Of a stretch of 64,000 nucleotides of DNA, positions 1 through 11,296 are shown piece by piece. Position 1 is the stretch's first letter, and each line of letters starts with the position of its first letter. Source of the DNA: Perognathus longimembris pacificus (Eukaryota > Chordata > Mammalia > Rodentia > Heteromyidae); assembly GCF_023159225.1 (NCBI RefSeq), contig NC_063176.1, positions 4,662,963 to 4,726,962 on the forward strand, written 5' to 3'. The translations under genes were made by a program, and so were the position numbers. The notes under the pieces were generated by a model. That model did no database searches and had not been told where the DNA came from. It was given only the letters and a program-made list of their open reading frames with translations.

Positions 1-145
1 CTTACTGGCCAGAATCCCTGTACTGTGAGAACTTACTTTGGTTCTTTCTAGGAGTAAAAGTTTCTCTGGAGTGGGAGAACTGCGATGTCAAAGGGAGCTC
101 AGCTAGGGCTCTGCTGCTCCTCCGCCCTCTTCCAGGAAGTCCTCA
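1..145 (-). mobile_element. L1 retrotransposon, 5' end (body continues off the left edge)
   Basis: The reverse complement of this stretch matches the start of the L1 at 29801 (gacttccgggaagatgg and onward to ggattctggcc). It is therefore the 5' end of a minus-strand L1, in intron 2 of gene A. The sequence after 145 aligns with gene B near 16300, so the L1 is inserted in A only. Confidence 0.8.
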
Positions 146-1065
146 GATTACTTAAATTCTTATCTTTGTTTAACTTTGTCTGAATGATATTTATATTAAT
201 GAGGATAGTGCATGGAAATCAAATCACTACTATCAGAATCTATTTTTGCTGTGTAAGCTTACCCAGACATATTTTCAAAAATCAGTGTTCCATATGTAAT
301 GTATATAGCATTAGCCATTCCTAATGGATACTTCCCCCTATATAGTGAGCTGACTGTGTCTTCCAAATGATTTAGTCATGAAACCTATTTCTCAAATTTG
401 AGCAATTGGCTACTCCTGCTTCTTCTTGAATACTGTTTGCTTAAACTATCAATATCAATACAGTACTTACAATTTATGTACATCTTTGCCAGTGGAATGA
501 AAGGCCTTCTGGAAGAAAATTGACAGATCTTGTTTTCTTAAGCCAGACATTCAGATTGTATCCTTCAATAATAAAATTAAGGTTATTTACATAGAGGGTT
601 ATTGCTAAAAAGCATACACTAGAAATATTTTCTGGGGTTTTGTGAATGATCTAGTACATTCATATCAACCTTCCTTATTTTTTTAAATAACCATGATTTT
701 TTTTTAATTTTTATTGTTAACCATGATGATTATAAGTCGAGTTACAAACTCCCTCAACTTCTAACTAAAGGAACCAAAGCTAGTAATTAATACAAGTATA
801 AACTAAGAGTCTAAGAAAAATAATTTCTAAGGTCATCCACCCCAGTGAGTGTATGAGGGTTCTATTTTTCTTCTTGTTGTCAAACATATAAACCCATGCA
901 TACACTCTTGCACAACCACACATAATAGAGTCTTATTATTCTATATTATACATCTCCTTGCAAATAAAATGAGCTAATGAGTGAACTGAGATCAGATATT
1001 ATAACAATTTCAAAGTGTTTCTATGCAATTGTTCCTTTGTGATGGAGATTATCCTTCATCCACAG
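146..1065 (+). other. Intron 2 of gene A, 3' end
   Basis: This stretch has no gene. It aligns loosely with gene B at about 16300-16866, including the phrase ending in tgtgaatgatct and the exon 3 acceptor region. The first part is the rest of an old L1 that is longer in gene B. Confidence 0.6.
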
Positions 1066-1197
1066 GAAATGGAAAAGTTTGTCCAGAGCTCTGGAGACCA
1101 TGGTGTTGTGGTGTTTTCTCTGGGGTCAATGGTCGGTAACCTGTCAGAAGAACGAGCCAATACAATTGCATCAGCCCTTGCACAGATTCCACAGAAG
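1066..1197 (+). CDS. UGT2B: Gene A exon 3
   Basis: The 132-nt exon runs from [10 protein letters not shown] to ALAQIPQK. It is bounded by a cacag acceptor and a gtaaag donor and carries the sequon NLS where gene B has NLT. It differs from gene B exon 3 at 6 positions. Confidence 0.95.
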
Positions 1198-4100
1198 GTA
1201 AAGTAAAGCTCCTCTGGTGGACATAACATATTAATACATTTTCTATTTGAAAAGTAAACCAATGTACAAACCCCAAATAAATTATATTCTACAAGGACTC
1301 TACTTAAGTCACATCAGACTACCTTTGTCCTACATGAGGTAGGAGAGCTGAAGAGCCAAGAGAGTAAAAGTATATTATAGAAAAGAATTTTGAAAAACCT
1401 CCAGAACAGGGCTGGGAATACGGCCTAGTGGCAAGAGTGCTTGCCTCATATTCATGAGACCCTGGGTTCAATTCCCCAGCACAACATATATATAGAAAAG
1501 GCCAGAAGTGGCGCTGTGGCTCAAGTGGTAGAGTGCTAGCCTTGAAAAACAAGAAGCTAGGGACAGTGCTCAGGCCCTGAGTACAAGCCCCAGTACTGGC
1601 AAAACAACAACAACAACAACAACAAAAACTCCAGAACAGTAAATGATAGTATTAATTGCCTTTTCTGATACATAGAAAAAAGTTCAATCTGCTTGTGTAA
1701 TTTGGATTTTAGGGACTACATTTTAGTTGCCTGTCTGCTATATGTCACTTCTCATTAAGTTAGGTTTTTCTGAAAACACAGTTACATTAATATTTGCATG
1801 AATATTTAAGCATAATACTATCAAATCATGTTTATTTATGAAGACAGCTTGAAAATTAGAAAGCAGTTCATTATTTTATATATGTATGAAATTAGTTTTA
1901 GTATACAATAAACTTCCCTAGAAATGTCTCTCAAATTTTCCAGATTTTAAAATCACATTATCATCAAGGTATTGGCAATCAGTTGAAGAAATTTTCCCAA
2001 CATCACAATTGTTGTTAAGTGTCCATATTGTTATTAACCAATTGTCGATAAGCTCTTCTTTTTCTTGTTTTATTATTATCTTCAAGTAGTTGTACAAAGG
2101 ATTTAACAAAGCAGTTTATAAACTGCCTTATAAAGTGTATCTTGACCAATGTCACTTTCTTCAATATTCTCACCCATCCCTCTCCTATCTACCCCTTGCC
2201 TTAGTCTTCTTGATTTTTCTTTTTTTGGCCAGTCCTGGGGCTTGGCTCAGGGCCTGAACACTGTCCTTGGCTTCTTTTTGCTCAAGGCTAGCACTCTGCC
2301 ACTTGAGCCACAGCGCCACTTCTGTCCGTTTTCTGTATATGTGGTGCTGGAGAATTGAACCCAGGGCCTCATGTATACGAGGCAAGCACTCTTGCCACTA
2401 GGCCATATCCTCAGCCCCGGATTTTGTGGGATATGCTTTGGATTCATGACTGCATGTTCTACCTCTTCACCTCCTCATTTGTCTACCCCTCTCCCTTTGA
2501 TCCCACTACACTCCAAGCTCTTCTTAAAACTTAAAAACTTCTAATTCTAAGCAGGGTGCCAGTGACTAATGCCTGTAATCCTAGCTACTCAGAGCCCAAG
2601 GTCTAAGGATTGAGGTTCAAAGCCAGTCCAGGCAAGAAAATCCTTCAGACTCTTATCTCTAGTTAACCAAAAGAGCCAGAAGTGGAGTTGTAGCTTAAGT
2701 GGTAGAGTACCATCCATGAGTAAGGAGAGTTCAGGGATAGTGCCCAGGTCTGGAGTTCTAGCCCCAGGACTGTTGCTCATACAAGAAATTCTAACTGTAG
2801 CTATATGAGCACCTTCTGGAATAAGAGTTAAAATTGACATGCAATTTTTTCTAGTGATTAGTGCTTATTTGAATTGAAAGAAATTGTAACTATTTCCTAC
2901 TTGGAACAATTAAATAAACTTATTTTTCAAAGTAACTACAAGATTTCCTTTTTTACAGATAAGGTAGAACCAATTACAATAAGTTAAGGTACAAATGGAC
3001 ACAAATAAACTTTTCCCAACATGAACCAAGGTAGGGTAAAAGCAATACAAAATTAAATTCTTACAATCCACGTTAGAAAAAAGACAAAGGTGGAGCCAAT
3101 GCAGAAGTGATACTCACAACAAGACACCATGTTGGAAAAGAACCTTACAAACTTGGTAGTAGAGGAGTTGGATGAGGAGGGAAAGTGAGAGAAAATGAAG
3201 GAGGGACTCACAATGTTCGACAAGAAATGTACTCATGATCTTACTTATGTAGCTGTAACCCCTCTGTACATCACCCTTACAATAAAAATCAATGAACAAA
3301 TATGAAAAATACCAAACTTTCAGCATTAGAAGAAACTACATGAAACAAAACATACATAAGTAAGCAAGTTCCACAATATAATAACATACAATTTACTCTA
3401 CATTAATAGTTATACTTAGTTGATTATATAGTCCGTGAAATGTAGGTAATCTCATTTATATACCTTTGGCAATAGTTTTACATAATAATGTCTTATCTTT
3501 TCTTTCTTTCTTTTTTTTTTTGCCATGCCTGGTGCTTAAACACAGGGCCTGAGCACTGTTGCAAGCTTCTTTCTGCTCAAAGCTAGCACACTACCACTTG
3601 AGCCACAGAGGCACTTCTGGCTTTTGTATATATGTGGTACTGTGGAATCGAACCTAGGGCTTCATGTATATGTGGCAAGCACTCTTTCCACTAGGCCATA
3701 TTTACAGGCCCAAATTTTTCTATCTAATCCCTATTTCCTATTTAATCCCTATCTAATCAATGGAAAATGTTCAACATGCTACTCTCTTCAATTCTTCTGA
3801 AGGGTCCACTACAAGGGGAGGACTCATCTCTGTTTGAATTCCTAGGAACTCAAGCATGCTATGACTTGACATTTGACATATCGAATAATATTTTCTCTGC
3901 CTAACAGATTTTATGGAGATATGAGGGCAACACACCAGATACATTAGCACCCAACACTCAGCTGTACAAGTGGATCCCCCAGAATGACCTCCTTGGTAAA
4001 ACTCAAGGGAGTAAACAGAAAAAATGGTGGGGGGGGGGAGGTAACCCAGCACATCCTGAACATGATGATAGTTCAATAGGAAAAAAGTGTATTGAGTATT

Positions 4101-7100
4101 TATTGTCTCAAACCTCTAGCATTAAACTTACTTCACACTTTTAGTATGAATAAATGTATGTTTTAGTATGTTAGGATACACAGCCACATTCTCTCTAGGT
4201 AGAGAGACAGTCTGTAAATGTCCCTCTAGCTCATATTTTACATTTTATTATTTTCCAGTTTGCAGATGCATTTGAAATGTGGCTGAGAATGACCTCTTCT
4301 CTTATCGTACTAGGAGTCCTACATTTTTCCTAGTGATAAATGCACAAGTATTCTTGTGACATGGTAGGACATTATTCACTGAAGTGTGGCCCGTGGCTCT
4401 TTTGATACCAGCACCAGAGCTTTCTGTCTCAATCCAGAATGCTCTGAGACCCTCCATATAACACACAGTGACCTCACTAGTTCTTCCATGCTACAACACC
4501 TCTCCCCCACTTTTCTCCAATTAAACACACTACATCTTTTTTTTAATGTTCTATAAAAACAGTTGGTTTTGTTCTTCTCCTTTTGTCAACTTTGTTTTCA
4601 TTTTTCAAGCCTCAAGCCCCACAAAATATTTTCAATGAGTCTACCCTCTCCTCTTAGACACTTAGACACTGGTTACTCTGAGGTTTACAATTCAGTGGAG
4701 TTGCATGACTACACTGCATGCTGTCTAGAAAACACTGATATTTAACACCCTGTTCTGTGTACCCTTCTCCACTCAATCCTTACGCACGCACACTTGAGCA
4801 CTTTCTGGGAATTCACCCAAATGCAGGTCACCCAAAAACCAAGGCCTTCATCACCCATGGTGGCACCAATGGTGTCTATGAAGCCATCTACCATGGCGTC
4901 CCGATGGTGGGCATTCCTCTGTTTGCGGATCAGCCTGATAACATTGCCCGGGTGAAGGCCAAGGGAGCAGCTGTAAGACTGGACTTCACCACGTTTTCAA
5001 GTAAAGATCTTCTCAATGCCTTGAAGGCCGTCATTCACAACCCTTCGTGAGTAGAACTACCTTTTCATTGGATCATATGTAGAGAAGGATTCTTATCATC
5101 AATAGCAATGCATCTCATCCCCTTTCTCAAGAGGCTTATTATGTAATAATTTAATTGAGTGTATCACTTGTGGTCTGTTTTTTTATGTTCTGCTTTTGTT
5201 TTGTTTTGTTTTTGTCCCCTGGGCTTGAACTCATGGCCTGGTTACTTACCTTGAAATTCTTCATGCAAGGCTAGGTTTCTACCAATTTGAGCTACTTCCA
5301 ATTTTCTGGTACTTAATTGGAGTGTCTCAAAGACTTTCTTTCCAGACTGGTTTAAACCATGATCCTCAGATCTCAGCCTCCTGAATAGCTAGACTTACAG
5401 GCATGAGCCACCAGTGCCTAGCTTTCTGACGTGTTTTTGTTTTCAACTAGAACATAATTTCAGAGTTGTACTTGATCTCACAGATTAATTAGGTAAGCAA
5501 TTAGTGAAATCATTTCTGCATATACAAATAATGCTGGCTGAAGGTATATAACTATTAGTGATGACTCTATTTTCAAAATATGACTTACTCTTCAGAAGAA
5601 TGATAAACTTGAATATACAAGAAGTTGTCAAATTAAATATAAAAGGTCTCATTTTAATACTCTTTTTTTTTCTTTTCCTTTTTTTTTTTTGCCTTACCTA
5701 GAACTTGAACTCAGGTCTTGTACACTGTCTCTGAATTCTCCTACTTAAAGCTATCACTCTACCATGAGCTACAACTCCATATCTGGCTGTTTGGGTGGAT
5801 AACTGGAGAAATAGTCTAGAGATTTTTCTATCTGAGCTGAATTTAAACCAGTATCCTCAGGTATCAGCCTCCTGACCATGTAGAGTTACGGGTGTGAGCC
5901 AGCAAAATCTGGCTTTAATCAAATAAATCTTTTGCCAAAAAAACCCTCAGTTTATTATCATTGTTACATATTTAATTAATTTAATTAATACAGATATCAT
6001 AAAAGTAGCACATCTAACTTAGATAATTCAAATATATGATATATTATATACATATATTATATGAAATATATTCGATCTTCACAGTCATGAAATTTACTTG
6101 ATTTTCCAAAGCTTTCAACTAACAACAGTATACTTATTAGATGGTGCTGTACCACTTGAATCACAGCACAATGGAATTGGAAAGGCCAATCATAGCACTG
6201 CACAAATGGAAAGGCTACTTCAAGTAATTGAGCTTTTCAATTTTAGTGGTACTAAGGTTTGAGCTCTAGTTTGTTAGTTAGGCATCCTATTACTTAAATC
6301 ATGCTCCAACTTCTATGATGCCTTCCTATCATTTAATTCACATAACTTTTTCTAGTACACAATGTGATATGGCCTTACCCTCATTTCACAAGTTTTAGGT
6401 TGCTAGGCTAATAGGGTAACTAAAGTCCCTCTGACTGTTGACTTTAACACTACTCCTTCAGTAATAAGATAGTAGGAAGCTTTATGATATGTAAGGAAAG
6501 AACTGTAAGGAAAAGTGGAGAGAAAATTAAGTGTCAAAAAAGAAAACCATTGTCTACATGATATGCACAGAGGCGAAGTGACAAGAGAAAATTGACAGTT
6601 TTTCCATTTTAAAGTTATCAAGTTCAAGAAGAGAAATAGATTTTTTTAACAGGAGACACTACATTTTGAGCCAAGTAATATTATTGTTCGAGCCTTTCTG
6701 TACAACTAATTCTAGCTTTGTGATTAAAAATAAAAACAAAAAGGCAGCTAAGAAGACTGGAAAGAGAGATTCATCAGGAGGCTTTTCACTTACTAGGACA
6801 AGGTGGTTCTTTAAAATGTTCACAACTTCTCAAATATATATTGCTCTATTAATGTATTCATTTAAACAGCAAATACTGTGTGTGGGCAAATGAACATAAA
6901 ACACTAAGTAGGCCCATTTGATTTAACTTGCATTATGTATATGGCACTTTAACAACCTCTGCTAGGCTTAATATATTCAGGAATATTAAATTCTTTTAAG
7001 ATGCATGTCTCTGTGTTTTCCTTTTAGCTATAAAGAAAACGCAATGAGGTTATCGAGAATTCACCACGATCAGCCCGTGAAGCCCCTGGACCGAGCTGTC

Positions 7101-7304
7101 TTCTGGATCGAGTTTGTCATGCGCCACAAAGGAGCCAAGCACCTCCGCCCAGCTGTCCACGACCTCACCTGGCTCCAGTACCACTCTCTGGATGTCATTG
7201 GCTTCCTGCTGGCCTGCGTGGCTGCTGTCATCTTCATCTTCACACGATGCTGCCTCTTTTGTTGCCGCAAGCTCACTAAAAGTGGAAAAAAGAAAAGAGC
7301 CTAA
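1066..7304 (+). CDS. UGT2B: Gene A: UGT2B-like UDP-glucuronosyltransferase, exons 3-6 only (5' part outside window)
   Basis: This is the 3' part of a UDP-glucuronosyltransferase 2B gene, which transfers glucuronic acid from UDP-glucuronate to lipophilic substrates in the ER lumen. The exons are 1066-1197, 3908-3995, 4827-5046 and 7028-7304, with AG/GT borders and the family lengths 132, 88, 220 and 277 nt. They join into 238 codons plus a stop with no break. Visible motifs are an N-glycosylation sequon (NLS) in exon 3, the donor-sugar motif HGGTNG with FADQPDN in exon 5, and in exon 6 a hydrophobic anchor followed by a lysine tail ending KKRA. Exons 1 and 2, with the substrate site, lie left of the window, so integrity of the whole gene cannot be judged. 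Exons 3, 5 and 6 and the introns align with gene B, so A and B are recent duplicates. The family is certain; the individual member is not assignable. Confidence 0.93.
1410..1628 (+). repeat. ID-dimer SINE
   Basis: The element begins ggctgggaata with a Pol III box-B-like ggttcaattcc, then a second tRNA-like arm and a (CAA)n tail. Target duplication ctccagaacag occurs at 1399-1409 and 1629-1639. Confidence 0.85.
2062..2200 (-). repeat. Dispersed repeat, unidentified (possibly L1 3' end)
   Basis: Read on the minus strand it carries gctttgttaaatcc and gtacaactacttgaagat. Related copies lie at 9096, 10606, 17918 and 46213. Confidence 0.45.
2219..2418 (-). repeat. ID-dimer SINE
   Basis: This is a full inverted copy with its poly-A as a T-run on the left. 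Gene B has an unbroken sequence at the matching place (near 18055), so the insertion is specific to A. Confidence 0.85.
2549..2786 (+). repeat. Composite SINE (B1-like left arm plus ID-like right arm)
   Basis: It contains cctgtaatcctagctactc, typical of B1/Alu-like arms, then the tRNA-like arm. The same copy sits at 18615 in gene B, so it predates the A/B duplication. Confidence 0.75.
3070..3305 (+). mobile_element. L1 3'-end fragment
   Basis: It matches the dispersed 3'-end consensus (caccatgttggaaa, then gaaatgtactcat, then gtaacccctctgtacatcac and aataaaaat). Confidence 0.6.
3511..3711 (-). repeat. ID-dimer SINE
   Basis: An inverted copy in intron 3 of gene A, with a T-run at its left end and moderate divergence. 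Confidence 0.8.
3908..3995 (+). CDS. UGT2B: Gene A exon 4
   Basis: The 88-nt exon encodes [16 protein letters not shown] and then [12 protein letters not shown], part of the donor-sugar domain. The first codon is Ile where B, C and D have Val. It differs from gene B exon 4 at about 15 of 88 positions, far more than the other shared exons. Confidence 0.95.
4827..5046 (+). CDS. UGT2B: Gene A exon 5
   Basis: The 220-nt exon starts [12 protein letters not shown] and includes [15 protein letters not shown]. The Asp-Gln pair of FADQ binds UDP-glucuronate in characterised UGT2B enzymes. The donor is gtgagt at 5047. It differs from gene B exon 5 at only 2 of 220 positions. Confidence 0.95.
5195..5422 (-). 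repeat. Composite SINE
   Basis: An inverted copy ending in tgagccaccagtgcctagc, in intron 5 of gene A. It is absent at the matching place in gene B (near 20745). Confidence 0.7.
5676..5915 (-). repeat. Composite SINE
   Basis: An inverted, diverged copy. It matches the copy at 21189 in gene B, so it is older than the A/B duplication. Confidence 0.65.
5916..7027 (+). other. Intron 5 of gene A, 3' half
   Basis: AT-rich intron sequence that aligns with gene B 21425-22405. I see no gene or recent repeat in it. Confidence 0.5.
7028..7304 (+). CDS. UGT2B: Gene A exon 6 (terminal coding exon)
   Basis: The exon starts with the third base of a Ser codon, then [10 protein letters not shown]. It encodes the [16 protein letters not shown] block, a hydrophobic anchor from VIGFLL to CCLFCC, and a lysine-rich tail ending KKRA before the stop at 7302-7304. 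It is one codon shorter than in B and C. No AATAAA is seen in the first 650 nt after the stop; the first is at 7963. Confidence 0.95.
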
Positions 7305-7545
7305 TTGTGTCTCTGCTGAAGCTGGGGGCCAGTGGATCATTCCAGCAAGAAGAGTGTGTGATGGAGTAGATTCCTTCCTAGGAAACTTCAACAACTTACT
7401 TTCTGAAGGCTGATTTTGACATTTGTACCCCAATGTCACAAATGAATTCCTAAAATAATTTTCTGAGCTTAGCTGTACTTCCTAAATTTTCTGTGGACAT
7501 AACACCATGAAAACATTTCCTCGTAATAAGAATTGGGGTTTTTTA

Positions 7546-7668
7546 ATTTTAATTTTATTTTTTGTAAAGGTGATGTCAGAGGGTAATAGTTACATAAGTA
7601 AGGTAATGAGTATATTTCTTCTTGAACATTGTGACCCCCTCTCTTAAGAATAGGTTTTGAAAATATTT
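7546..7668 (-). mobile_element. L1 3'-end fragment
   Basis: Read on the minus strand it gives the gaaatatactcat, gtaactattaccc and poly-A order seen in the other 3'-end fragments. Confidence 0.55.
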
Positions 7669-7837
7669 AATCTCTTTTAATTTCATTTGCGAGAAATATG
7701 TTCTATGATGTTTTTTTTATTTCTAAGTAAGGTGTTCAGTAGTTAGACTTGTGCAACAAGATTTACTTTTTCTATTTGTGACCAATAATGCATCATTCCC
7801 TTCCTAAAAGACATGTTTACATCCCTCTATAGTCATT

Positions 7838-7945
7838 CTTTTTTTTCTATTTATTGTCAAAGTGATGTACAGAGAGGTTACAGTTTCATATGTTAGGCCT
7901 TGGGTACATTTCTTGTACTGTTTGTTACCTCCTCCCTCATAGTCA
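7838..7945 (-). mobile_element. L1 3'-end fragment
   Basis: A second inverted 3'-end fragment (ctatttattgtcaaagtgatgtac), just downstream of gene A. Confidence 0.55.
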
Positions 7946-7977
7946 TTCTTAATTTCTTTAGAAATAAAATTATTTCT

Positions 7978-8019
7978 CTTCTTTCTCTCTCTCTCTCTGT
8001 TTCTCTCTTTCCCTCTCTT

Positions 8020-8050
<31 letters not shown>

Positions 8051-8053
8051 CTT
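7978..8053 (+). repeat. (CT)n-rich microsatellite
   Basis: An interrupted CTCTCT/TTTCTC tract abutting the next SINE. Confidence 0.9.
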
Positions 8054-8238
8054 TGCCAGTCCTGACACTTGGACTCAGGGCCTGAGCACTGTCCCTGGCT
8101 TCTTTTTGCTCAAGGCTAGCACTCTACCACTTAAGCCACAGCGCCACGTCTGGCTTTTTCTATATATGTGGTGCTGAGGAATCAGACCGAGGGCTTCATG
8201 TATATGAGGCTTGCACTCCACCACTAGGCCACATTCCC
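8054..8238 (-). repeat. ID-dimer SINE, 5' end cut
   Basis: An inverted copy. Its expected last bases (cagccc on the + strand) are missing, and a UGT exon-2 fragment follows directly. Confidence 0.8.
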
Positions 8239-8280
8239 CTATTATATTCTTTTCTCCATTCAGGAAGACCCACTACAATG
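8239..8280 (+). pseudogene. Orphan UGT2B intron 1/exon 2 junction fragment
   Basis: These 42 bp are identical to 14019-14060 in gene B: 24 bp of intron 1 including the polypyrimidine tract and AG, then the first 18 bp of exon 2 (ggaagacccactacaatg). The match stops abruptly on both sides. It lies 0.95 kb after the stop of gene A, where no exon 2 belongs, so it is a stray duplication fragment. Confidence 0.8.
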
Positions 8281-9095
8281 CTAAATATGTAGAGAATGAT
8301 GGAAGGGGTAACATAGATCACCATACATAGTACTCCAGTGTTGATATGTTTAATTGAATGAGCTTTGCACAACCACCTAAATATAATAAAAATATAAGTT
8401 TAAAAAAGCTGTATACTACCTTGACCAAAATTTTCTATTTGAATAGACATACTACTGAAATTAAAAATACTGCTTAAAATGCATTTTTGCAAGGAAAGAC
8501 AACAGGATAATTTATAGAAAATATACAAGATTCATTCATGATTAATTTTCCACCTACATAATTTGCAGCCTACACAGTGATTAAACCATAATATGAGAGG
8601 AAGACACAGAGTGAAAAGTAGTAAGTCAGGACAGTTCCCAGAAATTCAAGGGAAGTTAAACAGGATCAAACTTAGTAAAGAAAGAAGTAGAACTGGAGAG
8701 CAAAGATTGAACCAGGTACTTACGAGGAGAATGAAGCATCAGCCCAGGACAAATTGAAGCAATGAAGCATCCAACACAAGAGAAGGGATCAGGTTTTCTT
8801 TTTTAACAAAAAGAATAATCTCAAATTCATTTACGATATTTAACTGCCAAGGACAAGACCATGAAAAGGGAAAATAATTAGAAGGCTGGTACAAGAGTCC
8901 ATGCAACAGATGAAGGAATCTAGACTAGTGGGTTATGGAGATGACTGTGCTTGTATAACACTAATCCCACTAATCCCACTTGGTATTGTAGTTCTGCAAA
9001 AAATACAAAAAATGTATCAATAATGAATATAAGATGTCCATGGCACAAATGATCCAAATTAAAACTCACTGTTGCCCTTACTCTTTTTATTTCTA
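8281..9095 (+). other. Intergenic A-B, unique sequence
   Basis: I see no ORF, repeat or UGT similarity that I can support here. Confidence 0.4.
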
Positions 9096-9210
9096 AGACT
9101 ATTTTTATTATCTTTAAGTAGTTGTACAAAGAAGTTTCTATTCAACAAAGCAGTTTAGGAATCCTTTAGGTGCCTCTTCATCATTGTCACCCATTTTAAC
9201 ATTCTCACCT
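9096..9210 (-). repeat. Dispersed repeat, unidentified
   Basis: It is related to the repeat at 2062 (gtacaactacttaaagat on the minus strand). Confidence 0.45.
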
Positions 9211-9541
9211 TCTGCTCTGACCCTACCCTTTCTCTCACTTTTCTTAATTTTAGGTCATGTATTGAATTTCTTGCCATTTCTAATATTACATCTTTCTTGT
9301 AGAAGACCTAAATATATCACTTGTTTAATGATTAAAATAATGAAAACCATAATGTTCAAGTGCTTTTATAGCTAAAACTTCTTATCAAATGCAAAATCTC
9401 TGCGCTGTACAAGAATCTGGATTAGGTTCAACCTTAAATGCTCAAAATTCACAAGGGGGCTGAAATAAACTCTTCTTGAATGTAGTCTTCAGAGCTATTA
9501 TGGTGTCTCTATCCCCTACTAAAAATCCTGTCTGGGCTTTA

Positions 9542-9768
9542 CTTTTGTCAGTACTGCAGCTTGAACTCAGGGTGTGGGCACTGTCCCTAAGCTTTGGTGC
9601 ACTCTTCCATTTGACTCACCACTCCCTTTCTCGTTTGGTAGTTTGTTAATGGAGATGAGAGCCTCATGGGCTTTGTAGTTACAGGCTGACTTCCATCTGA
9701 GATCCTCAGATCTAAGCTTCCCTGAGTAGCTGGGTTACAGACAGGGGTGAGCCACAGACACCCAGCTC
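9542..9768 (-). repeat. Composite SINE
   Basis: An inverted diverged copy with agtagctgggttacag and gtgagccacagacaccc. Confidence 0.65.
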
Positions 9769-9897
9769 TACTACTAGAAAATCTAATGGATAATAGATGC
9801 CTGAAACTTGATATAGTTCTACATTTAACAGGAATTGGTTCTTCCTATTCTGTATTTGACTGTATTCTAAGAATATAGACCAGCAAAGCACCTCCAG

Positions 9898-10114
9898 CAA
9901 ACTCCCATAACCTTAACTACTTACGAGGCTGAGTTCTGGGTATTGTGGTTTGAATTGTGGCCTGGGCAGAAAAACCCTTGAGATTCTTTTTTCCAGTTAA
10001 CCACTAAAAAGCTGGAAATGGATCTGTGGCTCAAGTAATAAAAGCCCCGGGACAGCATGGAGACCCAGAGTTCAAGCTCCTGGACCAGCATCCCAAAAAG
10101 AAAAAAAAAAAAAA
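9898..10114 (+). repeat. Composite SINE
   Basis: A forward diverged copy ending in an A-rich tail. Confidence 0.6.
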
Positions 10115-11057
10115 TATGCAGGTCAATCAGCAAAGTCCAAGAACACTGATAAGTTCCTTATTGGGTTAAAGGTAAATGTGAACTGGCTCTCAGATAAAGA
10201 GGAATAAAGATTAATAAGGGTAAAATATTAACAAAAAAGAAAAGGTAAAGCTGATCATGAACTTTCTAGATCTAAAGGAAGAGTAGTTTTCAGCTACACT
10301 AAAGTGTAGCTTTTATGTTTTCCACCAACACCAATGTTGACTGTCTTTCACTCTTAACATTTGAACAATTATTCACTTCAAATAAAAATTTTTACATCTT
10401 AAGTCCAAAATGGGATTCTGGTTTCACATGTCCACCAAAGGTCCTTGTGTTGAAAAGTAACATAAGATTTTTATTTCATAGATTATAATTCATTTTAAAA
10501 GTGAAAGGCAAAAGAATGTAGTCATAATATTACATGTATATTCTGTGAAATGGAGAAAATTGAAGGGAGTAATTTGGTTGAGAAGGATGAAAACAAACCA
10601 TGAAAGAGGTGACATTGAACAAGAAACATGACATCCATAAAATTGTTTTGTTGAATGGTAACACCTGTAGGCAACTACTTAAAGATCATAAAATATAATG
10701 TTAAATAAAGCAGATTTAATTTGAGATGTGAGGTGAGAACACTTCTCATATGACTCCAAGTAGAGAATCCCATGAGCGGAGTGGCATGACTAATAAAACT
10801 TTGATTAGATTACGCCAGTAAAAGTTTACATTTCCCCATGGTAGTGCAAGCTTATCATGTAAAACACATCTTACTAGAACATGAATTTGGCAATTATTTT
10901 ATTCAGTTAGGAATAAAAAGCTACCACACCTAAACAAGGACAGAAGTAATAAATCCTTATAACAGGGAACCAGATGTGTGTACATTTGGCTTCTAAATAG
11001 AACTCACAGGAAATTTTACTGAAAGTCTAAATTCCAACATCAAAAAATCCTAAAATC
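10115..11057 (+). other. Intergenic A-B, mostly unique
   Basis: It contains the dispersed repeat at about 10606-10700 in forward orientation. Otherwise nothing is recognised. Confidence 0.4.
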
Positions 11058-11069
11058 AACAGTAGATCC

Positions 11070-11284
11070 TTGGGGCTGGGGATATGGCCTAGTGGCAAGA
11101 GTGCTTGCCTCGTATACATGAGGCCCTGGGTTCAATTCCCCAGCACCACATGTACAGAAAATGGCCAGAAGTGGTGCTGTGGCTCAAGTGGCAGAGTGCT
11201 AGCCTTGAGCAAAAAGAAGCCAGGGACAGTGCTCAGGCCCTGAGTCCAAGTCCCAGGACTGGCCAAAAAAAACAACAACAAACA
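11070..11284 (+). repeat. ID-dimer SINE with target duplication
   Basis: A well-preserved copy, 0.8 kb upstream of gene B. Target duplication aacagtagatcc occurs at 11058-11069 and 11285-11296. Confidence 0.9.
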
Positions 11285-11296
11285 AACAGTAGATCC

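Noticed and set aside
1410..1500. tRNA gene call from box A and box B-like sequences
   Set aside because: These Pol III boxes belong to SINEs; no cloverleaf of a functional tRNA is supported.
1319..1552. Repeated ORFs with phrases such as [12 protein letters not shown] and ALGSIPQHH
   Set aside because: They are translations of the ID-dimer SINE in two strands and recur at every copy.
7050..7439. Minus-strand ORF of 129 codons over exon 6, with shorter versions over 22428-22658 and 43910-44137
   Set aside because: It is the antisense shadow of a G+C-rich conserved exon. Its recurrence in three genes follows from exon 6 identity.
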